From Bacillota bacterium (lineage in GTDB: Bacteria; Bacillota; Clostridia; Lachnospirales; Lachnospiraceae): a stretch of DNA of 64,000 nucleotides. The translations under genes and the position numbers were made by a program. Under the pieces are notes generated by a model. The model was not told the DNA's origin and did not search any database. It saw only the letters and a list, made by a program, of their open reading frames with translations. Below, piece after piece: positions 60,352-64,000 of this stretch; position 1 is the first letter of the stretch, and every line of letters starts with the position of its first letter. Location: contig JAEVYY010000018.1 in assembly GCA_023392535.1 (NCBI GenBank), positions 95,428 to 159,427 of the forward strand. Reading direction: 5' to 3'.

Positions 60352-63064
60352 TGAAAAATTAGATGAGATGCAACAAATTCTAAGGAATACAAATAAGCAA
60401 CCTATGTTTTTTATGGGAGCTGGTTTGTCGAGAAGATATTTGGAATCACCGAACTGGGAAGGGTTATTAGAACGGATAGCAAAAGAAGCAAAATGTAATT
60501 ATGAAGATATTAAGAAAATATGTGATGGAGAATATGAAAAAATAGCGCAAGAATTAGAATATTATTGTTTTAGAAATGCAGATTTAGAAGCAGAGGAATC
60601 AAAAAATCATAGAATAATAATAAGGAATTATATTGCAAAAATTTTCAAAGAATGTTGTGATAAATATGAAGAAAGATATAACTTGGAATTGAATGAAGAG
60701 CTAAATAAAAAAATTACAGAAAAGTTAAACGACATTAATGACATTGGTCAAAGCAATGAGCCACAAAGAATTAGAGAACAAGCAGAAAAATATGCTGATA
60801 TAGCAAATGATTTAACTGCAGCGTCAGATATTCGTAAAAAGTCACTTGAAATTCTAGAATTAAGAAAAACGATTCCAAAGGCGATCATAACAACTAATTA
60901 TGATACTTTATTAGAGTATTATATTTTTGACAATAGATGCGATATACATATAGGGCAAGAAAGTTTTTTATGCGGAAAAGAAAATTCGGAAGCTAATAGG
61001 AGCGATTTATATAAGATTCATGGATGTATTACCAAACCGGAATCTATTGTCATTACGAAAGAAGATTATGACTCTTTCTTTAATAAAAGTAAATATTTAT
61101 ATTCAAAAATATTAACAATGTTTTGGGAATATCCAGTGATTTTTATTGGATATAGTATTTCTGATAGAAATATTAAAGATATATTAACTGTTATGATAGA
61201 TATTATGACAGAACAACAAAAAGATGACTTTATAAAACATATATGGATAGTTGATTATGTGAAAAGCAAGGAGCAAGAGAAAGTAGAAAAAAAAATAATT
61301 GAACTATTAAATGGGAAAAGTATAGAAGTAACATGTTTCTATTTATGTTATTATGATAAATTTTATAAGGCAGTAAATGATGTTGTACTAAGTCAGAATT
61401 TTGGGAATTTAAAATTTAAAATTTCTGATAATGTAATTGAGCTATTGATTAAACCACTATATCAACTACAGGACAAGCTACAAGTTGTTGTACGAGAATT
61501 GATTCAAAATGCATTAGATGCATGTAAAAATAAAGGCATAAATGCAGATATAGCTATAAAATTATATAAAGAAAATGAAAAAAATGAGTATTTGCAAATT
61601 GAAGATAATGGAACGGGTATGGATATTAAAACTGTAAAGGAGAGTTTTTTAACGGTTGGAAAAACCAGCAAAGGAAAAAGTGAAAAGGGGCTAGTAGGTA
61701 AATATGGTATAGGTATATTATCACTTTTTTTAATAGGAGATAATGCAGAAATTTATACAAAAACAGAGAATGGCTTATTGCTATCATTTAAACTTTATAT
61801 TATGGATGAAAAAAAACAGGTTATCTGGATAGATAAAAATGAAATACCGGATGATATAAAAAATGTGGATAAACCTTCATTTACAATTATTAGAGTAGAT
61901 CTAAAAGATAGGATATTAACTGAGGATAGACCAATTGATAAATATATTCAATTATTAGGATTAGAAGAATATTTAACTAAATCACATAATTCAATACGGA
62001 TAGAAGTAAATGGGAAAAAACAAGAAGTAGTAAAATTGGATAGGGATGATTGGTTTATTGATGCAGGGGCTGGAATTAAAGTATACAAAGCAGAATGGTT
62101 AGAAATTGAAGATGATGAATTAAATGATAACGAGAAAAAATTAAAGGATATTTTGGATAAAAAAAATACAGTTTTATATAATGATATGATTTCAAAAGTG
62201 ATATTTGATGTGAAAAACCTCAAACAATTGAATGGCATGGATATTCCTTTTATGGTAATAGATATACTAAATACAGAATTGTATGAAAACGAGATTGTAA
62301 CTAGTTTGTCTAGGGAAAGTATGAATATTTCGGGAGATCCTATAACGAGAATTGGGAATGCTATTTATGAATTAGAAATTGAAGAGATAATAAAAATTTT
62401 ACTAAATGACAAAAAGCAATTGGATGAAAATGAAATAGAAATATTTGACATTATAAAGCGCTTAAATGATAAGTGTAGTATTATTAAAGAGAATTGTGAT
62501 ATTTTAGTTGATAATGATAAAATAATTCTATCAAAGAATTACTGGTGTGAGCATATTGAAGTATGGGGCAATGAAGAGAATTTAAAAGTATCTATGAAAA
62601 AAAAATTACCGCTAATAAAATATTGTTATTATAGAATGCATAAAACATCTGTAGCTGATAATATTATCAATGGTAAAGTTATGGGGATTTCAACAAAGTA
62701 TTTAGACGAGTATATATGCAATGCGCAGAGCTCATATTATGGACTTAAAAAGCAAGCATTAATAAAAATTTTAGACGCGATAGAGGTATTTTATGGTGAC
62801 TCCAATATTAGTAGTGCAGATTTATGGGATTACATAAAAGCAAATAGGGATATGATTAGAAATACATATAATGAGAAAGCTAATAATGGAATACTTTGGT
62901 TGAAAAAAAATGAGTTATTGGAAAGCGTGTTGGTGGCATCAAATAGCTATTTAATAGTATTTTCATCGTCAGTGCTAACCAAGCATTTAGATTCATTGTT
63001 TTCTGAAACTTTACAAAAGAAGATAGTTGAAAACAAACTTGGCGAAATCATCCAACTAATTTAA
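60338..63064 (+). CDS. SIR2 domain fused to HSP90-type (GHKL) ATPase
   Basis: A 908-residue protein. The SIR2_2-like NAD-binding domain spans about 20-350, with GAGLS (27-31), TTNYD (185-189), KIHGC with the catalytic His (228), and FIGYSISDRNIKD. A complete GHKL ATPase follows: ELIQNALDAC (387-396, N-box), DNGTGMD (423-429), and GKYGIGILS (454-462). The remaining 440 residues are helical and unassigned. SIR2 domains in phage defence destroy NAD+ when triggered. An ATP-driven HSP90-like clamp would be a natural switch. It overlaps the radical SAM gene by 14 bp and ends the operon. Confidence 0.9.
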   Translation: MATIDEKLDEMQQILRNTNKQPMFFMGAGLSRRYLESPNWEGLLERIAKEAKCNYEDIKKICDGEYEKIAQELEYYCFRNADLEAEESKNHRIIIRNYIAKIFKECCDKYEERYNLELNEELNKKITEKLNDINDIGQSNEPQRIREQAEKYADIANDLTAASDIRKKSLEILELRKTIPKAIITTNYDTLLEYYIFDNRCDIHIGQESFLCGKENSEANRSDLYKIHGCITKPESIVITKEDYDSFFNKSKYLYSKILTMFWEYPVIFIGYSISDRNIKDILTVMIDIMTEQQKDDFIKHIWIVDYVKSKEQEKVEKKIIELLNGKSIEVTCFYLCYYDKFYKAVNDVVLSQNFGNLKFKISDNVIELLIKPLYQLQDKLQVVVRELIQNALDACKNKGINADIAIKLYKENEKNEYLQIEDNGTGMDIKTVKESFLTVGKTSKGKSEKGLVGKYGIGILSLFLIGDNAEIYTKTENGLLLSFKLYIMDEKKQVIWIDKNEIPDDIKNVDKPSFTIIRVDLKDRILTEDRPIDKYIQLLGLEEYLTKSHNSIRIEVNGKKQEVVKLDRDDWFIDAGAGIKVYKAEWLEIEDDELNDNEKKLKDILDKKNTVLYNDMISKVIFDVKNLKQLNGMDIPFMVIDILNTELYENEIVTSLSRESMNISGDPITRIGNAIYELEIEEIIKILLNDKKQLDENEIEIFDIIKRLNDKCSIIKENCDILVDNDKIILSKNYWCEHIEVWGNEENLKVSMKKKLPLIKYCYYRMHKTSVADNIINGKVMGISTKYLDEYICNAQSSYYGLKKQALIKILDAIEVFYGDSNISSADLWDYIKANRDMIRNTYNEKANNGILWLKKNELLESVLVASNSYLIVFSSSVLTKHLDSLFSETLQKKIVENKLGEIIQLI

Positions 63065-63109
63065 TATAAAATGATTGGAATATTTTTGATATTATAAGAG
63101 TAAAATAGC

Positions 63110-63127
63110 GATTCTATTTTGATTCTA
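63110..63127 (+). repeat. GATTCTA pair near the right end of the island, also present at the left end
   Basis: The 18 bp at 63110-63127 match 48903-48920 at 17 positions; both contain two GATTCTA boxes. Another GATTCTAG lies at 63218-63225, four bases from attR. They may be integrase arm-type sites. The stretch 63065-63433 otherwise holds attR and the guaA terminator, no gene. Confidence 0.6.
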
Positions 63128-63228
63128 AAATTTCTCCACGCCAGAAGAAAAATAAAATAATACACGGAATTCAACGATTAAAATACATAAAACAGAAACA
63201 AATGTATCTGTAAAATGATTCTAGGCGC

Positions 63229-63239
63229 TGAGTTTGAGT
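63229..63239 (+). repeat. attR of the guaA island
   Basis: TGAGTTTGAGT followed by AA, giving the reconstituted guaA stop TAA at 63239-63241. Confidence 0.75.
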
Positions 63240-63265
63240 AAGCTACAAGCCATGCAAGGCTAAAA

Positions 63266-63310
63266 TAAAAGACAACCGATGAGAGTTCACTCTCGTGAGG
63301 TTGTCTTTTA
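63266..63310. terminator. Probable native guaA terminator
   Basis: TAAAAGACAACC (63266-63277) pairs with GGTTGTCTTTTA (63299-63310), with inner GAGAGT/ACTCTC pairing. It would lie 25 bp after guaA once the island is excised. Confidence 0.85.
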
Positions 63311-63433
63311 TATTAACCTGATACGGCGCCAGCCGTTCATGAGCGTAGTGTAACGAAGCGAATGAGCAAGGCTGAATTTGGGATTTCATTCAACGTTTAC
63401 AAAGTGGTATCTTGTGTTACATTTTAGTCAAGA

Positions 63434-63754
63434 AAAGTAAAGTTTCGAGAGCGATATAAAAAGCCTGAGTTTAAAGTGGATAAAGGCTGTCGTATAGGAC
63501 GTAATTATGAATCGTTTGGAGCTTTTATGGAAAAGAATCCTGATACTGCAGTTATTCAGATGGATTCAGTCATTGGTACCAAAGGTGGTAAATGTCATCT
63601 GACCATTCATTTTGTAGAATGTAGTAGCCTTATGCTTGCTTTTCTGCGGGAAACCAATACCTCAAAGTCTGTTATCGATGTGTTTGAAATACTATACCAT
63701 TCTTTAGGTGATGAATTATTCAGAAAACTGTTTCCTGTTATTCTCACGGTGTGA
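63434..63754 (+). pseudogene. IS30-family transposase remnant
   Basis: Fragment of the DDE transposase catalytic region. FRERYKKPEFKVDKGCRIG leads into NYESFGAFMEKNPD, VIQMDSVIGTKGGKCHLTIH (first Asp), LMLAFLRETNTSKSVIDVF and ELFRKLFPVILT, where the reading frame stops before the DNGSEF motif expected next. N- and C-terminal regions are missing, so it is inactive. An unrelated IS-like end follows. Confidence 0.85.
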
Positions 63755-63885
63755 TTGTCAATAAAAAAGTCCCAAAAATGTCGGAGAAAATTCCCCACTT
63801 TATTTTATATGGGGAGAAACACCAATAATAGTGCTTCCCCAACGCTACAACAGTGCTTAAACCATAGGTAGGATGTGAATGTCAA

Positions 63886-63983
63886 TGAATTTTTGAGCCA
63901 GGTACTACTGAATTTCTGAGCCACCTGTGCTAATCAAAAAGTATACCATTTCCAGCTCATATGCTACTGAATATTTGAGCCAC
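63886..63983. repeat. Repeated TGAGCCAC units, likely terminus of an IS21-type element
   Basis: Three copies of TGAATnTnTGAGCCAC lie at 63886-63900, 63909-63924 and 63968-63983; the last two share CTACTGAAT ahead. Multiple short repeats at the end are typical of IS21-family elements; the element itself would lie beyond the window. Confidence 0.5.
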
Positions 63984-64000
63984 TTTGTATATAAAAGAAG

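Larger units (their letters stand above)
48831..63228. mobile_element. 14.4-kb genomic island integrated at the 3' end of guaA
   Basis: Bounded by the direct repeat TGAGTTTGAGT at 48831-48841 and 63229-63239 (14,398 bp apart). Excision would end guaA as GAG TTT GAG TAA and bring it next to a strong hairpin terminator at 63266. Inside lie a tyrosine integrase, xis, an XRE repressor, mobC, tnpV, a two-pore channel gene, fic and the six-gene ParB/SNF2/radical SAM/SIR2 operon. The right part is clearly more A/T-rich than the flanks. guaA is a well-known island insertion site. Confidence 0.82.

Noticed and set aside
63310..63430. Small gene between the guaA terminator and the IS30 remnant
   Set aside because: No frame with start and ribosome site; nothing recognised there.

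Overview
The window reads as chromosomal DNA from a low-GC, endospore-forming Clostridia, most likely a Lachnospiraceae-type anaerobe. This rests on the gene families: spoIID and a SpoIIQ-like M23 protein, a SipL-type DUF3794/LysM protein, a clostridial SpoIIID, DUF1934, a PrcB-type lipoprotein, and a PTS with its own enzyme I and HPr. The genus is not determined.

Layout. 1-13.7 kb: the end of an aconitase-family hydratase, spoIID, spoIIQ-like, a GH9-like lipoprotein, ddl-murF, a MITE-like palindrome, plsC (minus), a PrcB-like lipoprotein, pyrC-pyrK-pyrD and sipL. 13.7-18.4 kb (minus): a complete branched-chain amino-acid type ABC importer (binding lipoprotein, LivH, LivM, LivG, LivF). 19.5-25.5 kb: a PRD regulator driving a self-contained fructose-family PTS (HPr, EI, EIIA, EIIB, EIIC). 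25.7-33.6 kb: ispE, a GntR regulator, murI, DUF1934, cls, a foldase-like lipoprotein and an NlpC/P60 hydrolase.

33.8-45.4 kb is the most striking region. The sporulation regulator gene spoIIID is split in two. Its N-terminal half (from 33790) and C-terminal half (to 45358) lie on the same strand and are separated by 11,311 bp. The break is bounded by an identical 17-bp direct repeat, and a large serine recombinase gene ends inside the right-hand repeat. Recombination between the repeats would restore an uninterrupted 85-codon SpoIIID frame. This is a skin-like developmentally excisable element in spoIIID. Its cargo is two FtsX-type permeases, a highly structured RNA of about 330 nt, and a polyamine cluster (speA, speE, speB, carboxyspermidine dehydrogenase, nspC).

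45.4-48.8 kb: a MATE exporter, 69-bp tandem repeats and guaA. 48.8-63.2 kb is a second mobile island of about 14.4 kb at the 3' end of guaA. It has a perfect 11-bp att repeat, and excision would leave the guaA frame with a TAA stop followed by a native-looking terminator at 63266-63310. It carries a two-pore-domain K+ channel, an XRE repressor with four operator boxes, xis, a tyrosine integrase, mobC, tnpV, duplicated palindromic repeats and a Fic protein. It also carries a tightly packed six-gene operon: ParB-like, PD-(D/E)XK nuclease, SNF2 helicase, second ParB-like, radical SAM enzyme, and a SIR2 domain fused to an HSP90-type ATPase. I infer this operon to be an undescribed defence or DNA-processing system. 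The window ends with an IS30 transposase remnant and repeats resembling an IS21-family terminus.

No rRNA, tRNA or CRISPR array was recognised.
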